NCBI RefSeq assembly: GCF_905147365.1
Contig: NC_056408.1
Coordinates: 8,866,001-8,930,000, forward strand
Source: Aricia agestis
Taxonomy: Eukaryota > Arthropoda > Insecta > Lepidoptera > Lycaenidae
DNA: 64,000 nucleotides
Direction: 5' to 3'
Shown: positions 1-11,473 of the stretch, one piece after another
Numbering within the stretch: position 1 is the first letter of the stretch
Layout of the letters: every line of letters begins with the position of its first letter
Program-made: the position numbers and the translations under genes
Notes under the pieces: generated by a model
Told to the model about the DNA's origin: nothing
What the model saw: only the letters and a program-made list of their open reading frames with translations
Database searches by the model: none

Positions 1-1918
1 TATTCTAGCGGAATTGCGCAACAACCGATTCACATTTTTAATCTGTTGGTAATAGAGTTTTTTATTATTAAATTTGTACTTAATTCATAAGAAAATAATA
101 CCAACCTTACCTAAAATATATCAATTTTAGTACTGTCATGTAGGCTCAATAAAATCGCATTAACTCCCAGCAGATTACTTCACGATATGCAATAAAACGG
201 TAGATGGACCTTTTATCGTGATCGTTTAACTGAAACTTGAAAGTAAAGCGATGCAAGGTGAGACCGCACTAGGCGTAACTGTGCGCTGGAGCGGAGCCAC
301 GCGACACTTCACGTCCCGTAGAACTTGAGTGAGCTGCATCGTAGCTCCGATGCCGCGTAGTGCGGCTTGTCCTATTAGATTTCATACAAATAATATTTGA
401 CCGCGACGTGTCGCGACGCTCCGCTGTGTTTCGCCTAGTATGGTTTCACCTTTAATATGACAATGCGGCAGAGGTCCCGTCAAGACTTTAAGCGGCCGTA
501 TCCCTTTTCAAAGCAATACGGGGGAATAATTGCAGATCTTAAGACCTCAATAAATCTACGTATAAGTACTTCGAGTGTTATATATTATTGTTTAAAAGGT
601 AAAGGATGTTACTTATATTATTTTGGAACAACAACCACACTGCTTAAAAGCAAATTTTTAGCATTAGGAAACTCGATGAAACAAATATCTTATAAATTGG
701 TGTTTCATGTTCCTTCGTTTAGAAATAATCAATTTCTAAAAATCTATTAATTAGAACGATAAACCAAACTACATTTATCTTCTTTACACGAGTTTTAAGG
801 AGCGGAGATACCTTATCTTAAATTGATTCTTTATAGATATAGTCTCGTAATTCAGTAGCCCTCTTTCATCTAATAAAAGCTTTAGAGCACGCGAATTATA
901 TTTTTTGAACAGTACAATATTTCTTAAAAGTTAATTCCAGCGGCGCGATTATGGTTCAAAAAACTTGTCAAAACATTGTAGAGGAATAATATTATGATTA
1001 TAATAGACCTATGATTTTTATCTATAGTTAAAAGTACGTAGTCAAATAATGTATGGTATAATAGCAGTAGATGTATGCTAATTGCTAGACAATAGGTACT
1101 TGTAAGTTGTAATATACTAAAACAATTGGACGATTTTCGAGTATCGATAACTTCGCAAAAAACAAACAGAATTTACCAGCAATTTATTATGTACGACCGA
1201 ATCAGATAAGATGGAACAGAACATCGCCTCTCATCCTATCTATCAAAAACAACTGACGGGGTCGACAACCCAACAAACAATACCATAAAAACTAATAAAG
1301 GTAATTGATACTGTTAAATAAAAAAACACACGTCTAATTTGGTACTGAATATCAATTAATAGAGAATAAACAAGTAATTACGAGGTTTCGGGGGTCGACG
1401 AAGATTGATGAGTTTAGGAATTCATGCGATCTATCGTTTAAGAAGCAATACCCGCGCAAAAAACACAATGATTCACAATATACACGCCTATTAATTACGG
1501 AACTGGACTTAATTAGAAACAGTTTTTATGAGATTAGATGTTAATAAAGATGTTACGAGTCGGATTAAATTGATCGTCGATGAGCGTCAGACGTACATAC
1601 TTCCTTTATAGAGTTTATACTATAACATACAGAGGTACACCGTACAGGTTAACAAACAATGGAAAACCGAACATTTCCACACAACATTTCATACAAGATA
1701 ACCTTCTTTTTTGAAATCGGTTAAAAAAAGAAGACAGTAGCTCGTTCTTTAGTGAAATCAAATGTCAGTTATTTACTAAAGACAAATTTAATTTTATCAT
1801 GGCTTGTTAAAGTTTATGTATTTTTTGAGTATCTTAATATCTCTTTTACATTGTGTATCAATGAAAGATAAATCAAATAAAAAATATTTATATTGATAAT
1901 CTATTAACACTAAGGCTG
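1..1918. other. AT-rich intergenic DNA, no gene recognised
   Basis: I see no coding exon, RNA gene or recognisable repeat here. The longest open frame (457-750, 97 codons) has no domain, no splice context and AT-driven composition, so I treat it as chance. Confidence 0.6.
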
Positions 1919-2131
1919 GACGCATACGTTATTCGTATGCGATTTCTTAAGTTGTTTTCCGTAATCAAAAATCTGAATGCATAGAATCAGTAGAAAATAT
2001 ATCAACTATCGCATACGTCTGTTTTTTTCCGTACGGAACGAATTCCGCACGTACGTTTGCGCTTATCTCACGGAATTCCAAATTCGGAAAGCGAATACGG
2101 AAAACGTTCGTTTGCGGTCTATTATAATTGG
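1919..2131. repeat. Palindrome-rich cluster, probable DNA-element remnant
   Basis: This stretch is dense in short inverted and repeated motifs. CGCATACG at 1921-1928 pairs with CGTATGCG at 1934-1941 and recurs at 2010-2017. TTCCGTACGGAA at 2027-2038 is a perfect 12-bp palindrome, and TTCCG/CGGAA words recur to about 2110. The pattern suggests the subterminal repeats of a non-autonomous DNA transposon. I could not fix its ends or a target duplication. Confidence 0.4.
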
Positions 2132-2290
2132 CGTTAGTGAAATTGGGACTAAATATTAAAATGTAATTAGTAGCGTAAAAAGTGTGACTTAAAGTATCCC
2201 AATGCCAAATTCTGGCAAAATCAGTTCAGCGGATTGGGCATGAAGAGGTAACCGACAGATAGACACACTTTCGCATGTATAAGCATATAT

Positions 2291-2630
2291 AATGAAATAA
2301 GGGGGCAAACGAGCAAACGGGTCAACTTCCGTCGCCCATGAACACTCGTAGCATCAGAAGAACTGCAAGTGCGTTGCCGGCCTTTTAAGAGGGCATAGGG
2401 TTAATAGGAGAGGGTAGGGAAGGGTAGGGAAGGGAATAGGGGAGGGTAGGGAAGGGAATGGAATAGGGGAGGGTAGGGAAGGGAATGGGGTAGGAGATTG
2501 GGCCTCCGGTGAACTCACTCACTCGGCGAAACACAGCGCAAGCGCTGTTTCACGCCGGTTTTCTATGAGAACGTGGTATTTCTCCGGTCGAGCCGGCCCA
2601 TTCGTGCCGAAGCATGGCTCTCCCACGTAT
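2291..2630 (-). mobile_element. SINE copy 1 with LINE-like 3' tail
   Basis: Read on the - strand, this starts with a head containing GTGGGAGAGCCATGCTTCGG-like sequence near 2630. A C/T-rich variable tract follows (2406-2490; GGGTAGGGAAGGG repeats on the + strand), then the tail with GGCCGGCAACGCAC-like sequence and CCCGTTTGCTCGTTTGCCCC, ending in TTATTTCAT at 2291. It matches the elements at 3800 and 61930 throughout, and its tail matches the LINE end at 53804-54003. I found no clean target duplication. Confidence 0.85.
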
Positions 2631-3799
2631 ACTATGGATATATAAGGTTTTATTCGTAATGAATTCGCTTACAACGAAAATTAAAATGGGGAAACCCAAA
2701 GTTACAATGTTTATTCATTTCTTATTTTTCAGTCATTGTATTTTGATTTTATTACTTGCAGTAGTCTATACCTATATTAACATGGTTGGTGCAACAATAA
2801 AAACAACATTAACTTGAAGCAAGACATACAATTACTTTGCAGTGTGCTCCGATGAACTTGAGACCATCCAGTGGACTTTGATTTATATCTATCGCATTTC
2901 CCGGTTCATAGGATGGTAAAAAAATCCCATGTTGATTAGAATGGAGCGTGTGAATACAAACTTCATCAAGGAAATCATACGGACGGTAATATAAGAAAAA
3001 TATACGTTGCGTATTGCTCGGATAATCTCAATCAAACATTACAGCGTCTCATTGAATAACGTAAATTACCGTAACGTTGTATAATTTTATAAATCAAACA
3101 TCGGCCTCTGGGAACTGAGCTGTGGGTCAGCTGGGACTATTAAAATATTAATTTTATTAGCCACATAGCCATTAAAATTACTGTTATGGTGCTGAACTTA
3201 TGAAATACGTTAATGTTTTCAAAAAGCTTTAAAAATTAACTGAAAACCAAAGAAAAGTTTTTTGTCAGTTGAAAAAGACAAGTCTAAAAGTTTTTAACAG
3301 GGTGTCATAATCACATCATAATATACAGTAGTAAGCAAATACATTATTCTAAAATCTAAGAAACTATATGTTCTTATAAAATTACTACATATTATTGTAA
3401 TTTTTATACAATACTGCTCTACACAATAACTCAATGCAACTCTTACGCCTTAGTATGGTGCTAATATTATTATCGATGTATGTGTTTACTGTTTGGCACT
3501 ATGGGCTTGTCTTGGGTGACGAAGACCACTAGGGTGCAAAGTTTATTACATGTTGATTTGCAAATAGGAACGAATTTCCAACAAATGTTATTACTGAACA
3601 CGTTCTTCGTCATAAAACCCCTTGGAATGTCAATCGCATAAATTCGTATCCATGTATGAATGCGCTTTCTTTGTGAATAACAAAATTAATACAGTACCTA
3701 CTGCGATAGAATTCATTCATTTTAAAATTAATAGAAATATAAGCTATAATTTTCCATAAAGATTTATATGATTAGAAATAAAACGTTCTATAACGTGTA
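2631..3799. other. AT-rich spacer between two inverted SINE copies
   Basis: Unique-looking AT-rich DNA lying between oppositely oriented copies of the same SINE. I see no exon, RNA gene or recognisable element. The ORF at 2614-2817 begins inside the SINE and is not a gene. Confidence 0.5.
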
Positions 3800-4096
3800 C
3801 ACGTGGGAGAGCCATGCTTCGGAACGAATGGGCCGGCTCGACCGGAGAAATACCACGTTCTCACAGAAAACAGCGCTAGCGCTGTGTTTCGCCGAGTGAG
3901 TGAGTTTACCGGAGGCCCAATCCCCTACCCTATTCCCTTTCCATCCCTACCCTCCCCTATTACCCTATTCCCTCTTAAAAGGCCGGCAACGCACCTGCAG
4001 CTCTTCTGATGCTGCGAGTGTTCATGGGCGACGGAAGTTGCTTTCCATCAGGTGACCCGTTTGCTCGTTTGCCCCCTTATTTCATAAAAAAAAAAA
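3800..4096 (+). mobile_element. SINE copy 2, most complete copy in the window
   Basis: The element begins CACGTGGGAGAGCCATGCTT. It continues through a GGCCGGCTCGACCGG block with a weak B-box likeness, a GCGCTAGCGC palindrome and a C/T-rich tract near 3923-3975. The tail begins AAAAGGCCGGCAACGCACC and ends in a run of A at 4086-4096. The tail is shared with the LINE fragment at 53804-54003. A tRNA-derived head is possible but not shown. Confidence 0.88.
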
Positions 4097-4125
4097 CACA
4101 TACCTTATAAGCTATGTGTACAGTG

Positions 4126-4198
4126 TGAAATAACGATAAAACATTGTTAAACTATAATAAATAAATAAATAGTTTAACAATGTTTTATCGTTATTTCA
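4126..4198. repeat. Perfect 29-bp inverted repeat (foldback)
   Basis: The left arm 4126-4154 is exactly complementary to the right arm 4170-4198. The 15-nt loop (4155-4169) is an ATAA repeat. It lies 30 bp after the poly(A) of SINE copy 2. It could be a foldback element, a replication template-switch product or a small-RNA hairpin. Confidence 0.9.
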
Positions 4199-4857
4199 AG
4201 CTACTTTTGTAACATGTTGGACTAAGTCAAAATACTGTACCAGTAATACATCATTATAATACACAGTGTGAGACCTTAATTAGGAAGAAAAGTCGTTGCT
4301 TCCAATTAATTGCAAACATCACAAAAATTCACCAATGACAATTTACACGCAGTCATTCACCCGAGATTGTTTCATGAATAAACAAATCACATTAATGTTA
4401 TTCCGTTAGTCATTACGTTTTCGATGTCAAGGCTGTAGACGGTCATTGTCTTGGCACGCCGCAAGGCAAAAAACTCGACTCGAATTCGTATACAGGTCGA
4501 AAGCCCTTTATCAAAAACATTTCGACATTCAAATCCGCGCTCGTTTTCACTTATCACTTGTGACTTTTAAAAAGTCGCGTACAAAAGAATTAACCGCAAA
4601 TCGAGAGCTTTCATTATTCGCGGAATTGCCGCATTTCTACAAAGTGCGTTTTTACTTTTATTATCTCGACAATCTACATACACTTAGTCATCATCATCAT
4701 GATCATCATCAGGCCGATTTCATGTATTTTTGATAGCATACTCATAATTACGAAAGTGTGTGTGAAAATTTAGACGAAAGCTAATATTATGCAGATACTT
4801 CTCCTGCGCGATAAACAAAAGTCTATGCTGCGAACAATGGTATACTTTGTTTATTAT
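4199..4857. other. Non-coding spacer with a short CAT-rich tract
   Basis: No gene is recognised. A short impure (CAT/ATC)n tract is at 4686-4710. The open frame at 4446-4733 opens with TTG and encodes that tract as His codons, so I do not call it. Confidence 0.5.
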
Positions 4858-5119
4858 GGTGCTCCTTCACCGCGAGCATTCACGTGTAATGTTACATTTT
4901 TAGATTTGACTTTGAGCATTACATTATAACACCGACGAGCATTCACGTGTAATGTAACATTACATATTCGAGATTGAGCATTACATATCAAGTTAACTTC
5001 ACTGTAACTTAGTATTAATGTTACAAGTTGCATCAAGATGCTCGGTTCTCCTCCCTCACTGACGTAATGCTCGACTCTGACTTGACATTACAAGCGAATG
5101 CTCCCGGTGAGAGAGAACC
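4858..5119. mobile_element. MITE with ~36-bp TIRs and subterminal repeats
   Basis: The first ~36 bases match the reverse complement of the last ~36 at about 29 positions. Both ends carry TCACCG, then GAGCATTC, then TGTAATGT. GAGCATT recurs at 4874, 4914, 4938 and 4975, and its complement AATGCTC at 5067 and 5097. The block GAGCATTCACGTGTAATG occurs twice as a direct repeat. The flanks TTTATTAT (4850-4857) and TTTATGTT (5120-5127) agree at 6 of 8 positions and may be a decayed 8-bp duplication, which would suggest hAT. The element has no coding capacity. Confidence 0.75.
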
Positions 5120-6540
5120 TTTATGTTCAGACTCAGAGGTATTATGTGTAATTTGTTTCCAATAAAATTCGTTTAATCTACGATCTTACAATGTAGCAAA
5201 AGTATTATCCTAAATTATGCATTCCACCATAAACATAGGCTTGATAAAAAAAGATAATAAAAACAGCAATTTGTAACTTGTAAAAGCATTAACAATTTAT
5301 AAAAATGGCTTTACACCTCTACTATTCTACTTCTATCTCTAAAAAGAAATAACGCAGAACCTAAATATGGGAAAGAAAAACTCGATATTGGAGCTATCTC
5401 GTGTAGCTAGTATCTAAAACAATAGTTCAAGCTGTAATCAGTTGATATACAGTAGTGTCCACAGATTACAAGCAGTTTATAAATACAGCTCATATCGGCG
5501 TTATTAATATCGACATCAACACATAACGTTGTTTTACCATAAATTGTTTTTGTCTGTTTGTGTGTATTACGATGCATCATCTCACTATCTGTAGCACCTG
5601 CAGAATTGATGTGTCGGTGGGCAAATTGTTAGCGTCCATTAATAAAAATGTGCGAATCACAAGCATCATTTGTAGAGCTACAGTCGAGGACGATTTTTAA
5701 TGGTCACAAGAATATTATGTGGTTAGGTGTCAGGAGCAAAGAAATATATTATTTTAATGGTATGATAATATAAATAAAATCTTATAAACTTAAAAACCTT
5801 GTGGTCTAAACTATAAACTTTACATAATATAATCAAATATAAAAAAATCTGGTACATAATGTAGATAGCATATTTTACTTGTGTCAACAAGGATTCTCGC
5901 CTTAAAAGAAAGTGTATAGTGTCTGGTATAGTCATTAAACGATAAGTGTTCTGCTATGAGTTAAAGAGTTTGCCGCTTCTACGAAAAAGCGACGTAATAA
6001 TGCGATGTTATAATGACTGACGGCCGGGGTAAGGACATGTAGTTTTTTATTTGGGAACGCCAAGGACGCTGGGTTTATCTCGAACATGATAGCATGTTAG
6101 ATCTTTGTAACATTATGCGAAGAAAAACTCTTGTACTATAATTACGGGAAAATTACATGAAAATATATTATTATTATGTTTTTACTTTAACGACAAAAGC
6201 CAATTAGGACACGAGTATGCAACAAACATACCTAGAAGATATGAAAATTTGTCAGATATTTACAGCTTATTACTGTCCGTATGCCAGTTTAAATTAACAT
6301 AATATCCTACTTAAAAGTTTATTGAAAATACAAACTAGCTCCGCCGTATTGCTAATAGCGTGTCCTTGTGACCTTAGAAAGTAGGGGTCATGCATGCATC
6401 ACCGATTCCTTACTTTAAATAAATACTTTGACAAAAACCTCCTTGACGTCTGACCTACTTCGGCGCAAGCGCATTTTCGTTTTAATTGACATCTGTGTGG
6501 CTGCGAGTGACAAGATTCAATCGGGACAGCGTCGGAGGGA
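5120..6540. other. Intergenic DNA upstream of candidate promoter
   Basis: AT-rich and unassigned. I recognise no exon or repeat. It becomes more GC-balanced after about 6430 as the GC-rich block begins. Confidence 0.5.
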
Positions 6541-6756
6541 ATTTAACGCCGATATTTAATCTCGAGATTTAAGATTTTTTTTATTAAAAAAATATCGTCC
6601 GGCCGCGGTCCGCGGATCGCGCGTCCGCGGCGCTCGCGCCGGCGTCCGGCCGAGCATCTTTCCCTTTCTCTCGGGTGTATCGCTCTCTCTCTCCGTCCTT
6701 CGGCGGCTCGTTCCTCTTCTTCTTGCAAGGTTAAGGTTACGTCAGACGTCTTATGT
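6541..6756 (+). promoter_or_regulatory. GC/CpG-rich proximal promoter block
   Basis: A GC-rich island interrupts otherwise AT-rich DNA at about 6598-6730. It holds three CCGCGG palindromes and a CT-rich stretch (6660-6720). It sits directly upstream of the TATA/initiator pair at 6757-6790, which suggests a proximal promoter for the downstream + strand gene. This is inference from composition and position only. Confidence 0.45.
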
Positions 6757-6794
6757 TATAACCGTTGGGGCGCGCTGCGGCAAGTTCAGTGTCT
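6757..6794 (+). promoter_or_regulatory. TATA plus initiator core promoter candidate
   Basis: TATAA occupies 6757-6761 and TTCAGTG occupies 6785-6791. Taking the A of TCAGT (6788) as +1 puts the TATA at -31 to -27, the canonical spacing. TCAGT is the typical arthropod initiator. I see no downstream promoter element at +28 to +32. It is assigned to the PAN-ZP gene because no other + strand exon is recognised between here and 45434. Confidence 0.6.
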
Positions 6795-6949
6795 TGTCGA
6801 GTGTGGCCGCGGTGCAAGCTCCGGCAGTGTAGTGACGGACTGTGGCGTGCGCCTGTGATGTCCCGGTGAACAGTTCATAAACTGGGTGTTTTGTTCCGAC
6901 CATCACGTGCGCCCGAGACTTTGCATTTTTCCCGAACCCCTCTCCCAAG
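6788..6949 (+). other. Putative 5' noncoding exon 1 of the PAN-ZP gene
   Basis: This 162-bp segment runs from the predicted start site to a strong donor, AAG|GTACGTA, with GT at 6950-6951. It is more GC-rich than its surroundings. It holds only a tiny upstream frame (ATGTCCCGGTGA), so it would be untranslated leader. Splicing to the acceptor at 45431-45433 would remove about 38.5 kb. Transcription and the splice link are inferred. Other first exons could exist within the intron. Confidence 0.5.
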
Positions 6950-6951
6950 GT

Positions 6952-9636
6952 ACGTAGCAATTTAGCGCACGTTTCGAAGTAAACATCGCCGTGTAAACAT
7001 TACGAACGCGATCTTAACACGGCATTAGCGGCTAGTGTGTCCTGTTCAATAACAGGTCTATAAATATTTTATAGTTGCGGTGCCTGGTTAAGGACCTCAC
7101 TCCTCCGACTGGAAAATAATTAAAACCTTATCTGCGATACCATACCGAGAATCACACTTGCACTCGGCTTGCAAAAATATTTTCATTCATAGCTCACGGC
7201 ACCAACATATCTAGTATAATTATTGGTATTATTATTCATCAATATATTTCAAGAATATAACATGCACAATATACATTAATTAGTGTCACAAGTCCGGGTT
7301 CCCACGTTGATAGACTTAAGATAAAGCGCTCATTTTTGCTAACGGTGATTAAAATCAACACTCGCGAGTTTCCCAGGGCTGAGTACTCCAGTATACAGAC
7401 ATCAAACTGAAATGTGACGACCTTCTGTTATGTCGTCCCGTTACCGGCGTATTGTGGGGGTTTTTGCGCATCTGCACTTGTTGTATGAGATCGTATGAGA
7501 CCGATGGGCTTCGCTGCGCGTAATACGCTCCGCTTCGCTTCCAGGAAGCTTTTGATGACCATTTCATCGGAAAAACTCTTCCCTTTTTTCGTCTCACGAT
7601 CGACTATTTTCTTTATATCTTGAATGACCAACAATAAATACTTTGATAAGTACCTATATTGCGTCTCTATAAAATGTTCGAAATATTCGTATAATAATAT
7701 TTTTTCCAAATAAATATAAGTATGTTTAGTATTAAAAAATATAAAGCTTATAAGGCATGGTTGTAAAAGTAAAGTAAAATATCTCATATTGCAGGAATTT
7801 GAATCTAAAAAAATATTTCCCAAATAAATTATAAAAATTCAAAGATTAAATAAAACCAAAGAAAGACCGTAAAGTCTTAAGATATTGTTGCGTGTTCACA
7901 TTTCAATGTTAGCAATATTCAAGAACAAGATACTTGAAAATTAACACCGACATTGATCGAAGGAAAGACATCAACGCGCGCGAACATTTCGTAGCGGCGC
8001 GAATTTAACGCTACACGAATGATTTATAAGGCCGATGCACTTCTTATCTCAATGTAATCGATATAATTATTTAAATATAATAATTATTTTAATATTTAGA
8101 ATTAAAAGAATTAATTTTATATTAAAAAAAATATAAATTATTTCGTTTTACTTAAGTTTTTGCAAACTTGAAAATTACAAAAGAAACTAAAAACATAGAA
8201 AACGATTGGGGCTAAAAGGTACTTTAAGCAAAAGTAAATCTTTTCCAGCCGTGACTCAAACTCCAAAACCTACACCTCCATACAGCCAAATTAAATTATT
8301 GAGGCCAACAATTTAAATAACTGTGTTTTAAATATGGACAATACCATTTAAGGAAATCACTCACTCAGTTATAGTAAAGACTTACTAATCGATCATCATA
8401 AAAAATATTTTTATGTAAATTTCTGTTATATAGGTATAAAATGGGAACTTTTGAATACGAAATATTGGAGTTCGTGAATAATTATAATTTAAGTCATCAT
8501 TTTCCTTTTCTACGTAAAAGTACTAAAGTTTTATATCGTGTTAGACATAATTAGTACTTTTTTTTAAATTATGGCAATTGCCAAATAAAATACATGTTAT
8601 AACTAGGTATATTAAAAATATATTTAAATGAATGCAGTTCATTTAAATCATAATTGTTTTCAAAACGGCATAATAATCACCATAAATAATGAAAATAGTA
8701 AATAAATGAGAAATAATTGTCCCCACCACATTACCCTCGTTAGCGCTCAACCTGTTCCACTCGCCTGTACTTTTTGTACTACGATCTACTTGACTGTACC
8801 TACTTTTTTACCTCAACCTAGTAAGTGTAGAGTTTCAGTGAGTAGAGTTTAGGTGTATTCACTATTCAGCATCCATACCAATATTTTAAATGGGACAGCT
8901 GTCTGTCTCATCACCTTTAAATCGTTGAATTGATCTTGATGAAAAGCTAGCTTATCTAGCCCTTGCGGTATCCATTTACCGGGATGATTTTTTTAATTTG
9001 ATAAATTATTTTCGAATCATTGGAATCATTTGATAAATAATTTTCGGCGCAAATAAGTTCCGGGCAGCACCCGGTTACCTATAAAGTTAGTAGTGAATTC
9101 GACGTAGAATTTATTCTACCTAAACTTAGGTACCTATATGCCGGAGCCATCGAGTTCCAAAATCCGTGGAGAAAGCGGCATTGTTTTATGGGTTCCACTT
9201 TTTAGCATTCGTTCTGCATGAATCTAGAATTTATGGTCACAATTAAAAATTAACAGCGCTATTTATACTTTTTCAAGACATTGCGTTTTTATGCAGATGT
9301 GGAATATTAAATTTTTCGCACGCTCACGCAAGCAAGAATTTTAACCCAACTCACAGGATGTTTATTTTTTTTTCTTTTACTTTATACAAAAAAAAATCTG
9401 GTAATTATATACTATATAATATATTTTTGGTTTTTCGACAACTGCAAGTGCAAGCATCGCATTAAAATTCAGCATTGAGGAATTCGGGGGAGGAAAAAAC
9501 GGTTTAGCCAGGTCCAACCCCAAAGAAAAAATCCATTTTAGGTTTATAAATCATAATGCTTTTCTTTTCTATTTAACAATACGTATTGGACATTCAAACA
9601 TTTTCAGTACTTTATCATCATAATTTTTAGACTGTT
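6952..9636. other. Intronic or intergenic DNA, unassigned
   Basis: Mostly AT-rich with no gene. Positions 7964-7981 hold a word (AGACATCAACGCGCGCG then TTTCGTAGC) that recurs near 11516, so both are probably fragments of one repeat. An 11-bp hairpin lies at 8622-8648. The - strand open frames at 7355-7823 show no domain and I do not call them. Confidence 0.5.
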
Positions 9637-9849
9637 TATAGCCTGTCAAGAAAGTCATGACAGGCGGGAAAAGTTTCTAATCGTAATCACACTTAAAAGG
9701 TGTATTTTTTTCTTTGTATTTTCACAGAGAACGCTTATTACATTTTTTATATTGTCACCTTGCACATTTTTATCTCGAATTAATAAAGTTCTCATAATTT
9801 TTATTTTATTTAAAAAACCCGCCTGTCATGACTTTCTTGACAGACTATA
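9637..9849. mobile_element. MITE with ~32-bp terminal inverted repeats
   Basis: The inner 26 bases of each end are exact complements: 9643-9668 begins CTGTCAAGAAAGTCATGACA, and 9818-9843 is its complement. The outer bases TATAG extend the match to 9637 and 9849 with one mismatch. The interior is AT-rich and non-coding. I see no target duplication and cannot assign a superfamily. Confidence 0.75.
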
Positions 9850-11035
9850 GTCTGTCTGTCCTCTGTCTAAACTTTTATTTCATACTTATAAATATCGGCA
9901 CCAGTAAGTACTACGCGACATCTATTTAGCCCGGTACATTAGCAGCCCGGATACTGCTAATACATCAGATGCATCGAACAATCGGTCACTGCACGAGCGA
10001 GGTGAGGGGTCAGGTGCGGTAAATTGAGACAGTGCGGAATGTGGAAATAAATCGGACCGTCCGTTTCCGCCGGACCGTGCTTTACGAGGGCGAATCGGAC
10101 AACTATGACGTGATTTATACGAGTGTATGAGCTATTGTAACTCGAAGCGTCTTACAGTTATCCTTTAAGTACCTGGTATTTTACCGTCGATGTACCATTG
10201 ATACAGTTATAATTTTCAAAGAGCGAAAGAAATCAAATGTAGAAACTTAAAAAAAAAATTAAGGTTACTTTTCGCTCAGCTTTAGTTAGAAAGGTTGGAC
10301 CTACGTGACGATGTTTTATTTCAATAAAAATCTATCTGAACAATAAGGAAAGATGACTTAATAACTCAGCTTTATTGTATGCAATAAATTCAAATTTAGT
10401 AGTAGTAATATGGTATAAAACGCTCATATAACTCTATCAAAATATACTATCCGCCAGCTATTATAAAAATATCAGTTCAAATGTAATGGTTGAATTTTAA
10501 TAATTATAAGATGCAATAAAATAACGATAATAAAACAAACGGAAGAACAAAAAAGCAACCGTTAGAACTTGGATGTGAGTCATCGTAGGTGGCAGACGTG
10601 ATGTGGAAGAGATACGAGTGTATTAAATCTATTCTTCGCATGCTGCTGTTAATTGCCTCCATCATGGCAAAAGATTCAAATCAAAGTGTAAATTCTTATT
10701 CTAGTATTCGCATAATATACTGCGTGCGAAAAATCACACAGCGACACATCATTTGATACATCATAACATTATAACGTCCAACTGCGAATTATTGCTCGCA
10801 TTGAATGATCATTTTAGTTTTTATTAGATCATACTAGAAAATGATTCATTTTCCTGCACAAATACTCTCGTATGGGTCCGTCTGACCCGCTTATTAGCGC
10901 GGATTATAATGAAGAAGGTCACGGAACAGAGACGTCAGCACGCAAGCGCGACACGCCACCAGAAACCTATCGAGCACAAGGCGAAGCTGTGCCATTTTCT
11001 CACATAGAATTCTCTGGATTGATAAATAATCAGCT
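9850..11035. other. Unassigned intronic DNA
   Basis: No exon or recognisable repeat. The + strand frame at 10872-11147 runs into the repeat that starts at 11036 and is not a gene. Confidence 0.5.
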
Positions 11036-11473
11036 AAGTGCGAATCGGAATCGCGCACAAAGGGTTCCGTACCATTATAGAGCAAAATTAGGCCAAAAAT
11101 TGTGTTTTTTTTTTGTATGGTATGGTATTTTTTTTATTTTATATTAATATTATTATAATTTATAAAATATTAAAGTACACATATATCTAAGGACTTTGAG
11201 AAAAAATTACGTACCTACCTGTTGCCATTATTGATATAGAACAAAAAAAGCCAAATAAAAACACGTTTGTTGTATGGGAGCCCCCCTTAATATTAATTTT
11301 ATTTTGTTTTTAGTATTTGTTGTTATAGCGGCAACAGATACATACACAATCTGTGAAAATTTCAGAACTCTAGCGATTCTTGAGTTACAGCCTGGAGACA
11401 GACGGACGGACGGAGACATCGAAGTCTCAGTAATAGGGTCCCGTTTTTACCCTTTGGGTACGGAATCCTAAAA
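11036..11473 (+). repeat. Lepidopteran interspersed repeat, short copy
   Basis: It starts near AAGTGCGAATCGGAATCGCG and AAAGGGTTCCGTACC, and passes through TATGGGAGCCCCCCTTAA and a GACGGACGGACGGAGAC stretch. It ends at GGGTCCCGTTTTTACCC, TTTGGGTACGG, AATCCTAAAA. Both ends match the longer copy at 54853-55685. I know similar sequences as abundant repeats in moths, but I do not assign a class. Confidence 0.8.

Noticed and set aside
7355..7823. Overlapping - strand frames of 80 and 131 codons
   Set aside because: No family recognised; the N-terminal half is AT-driven and no exon boundaries fit. Could be checked with RNA-seq.
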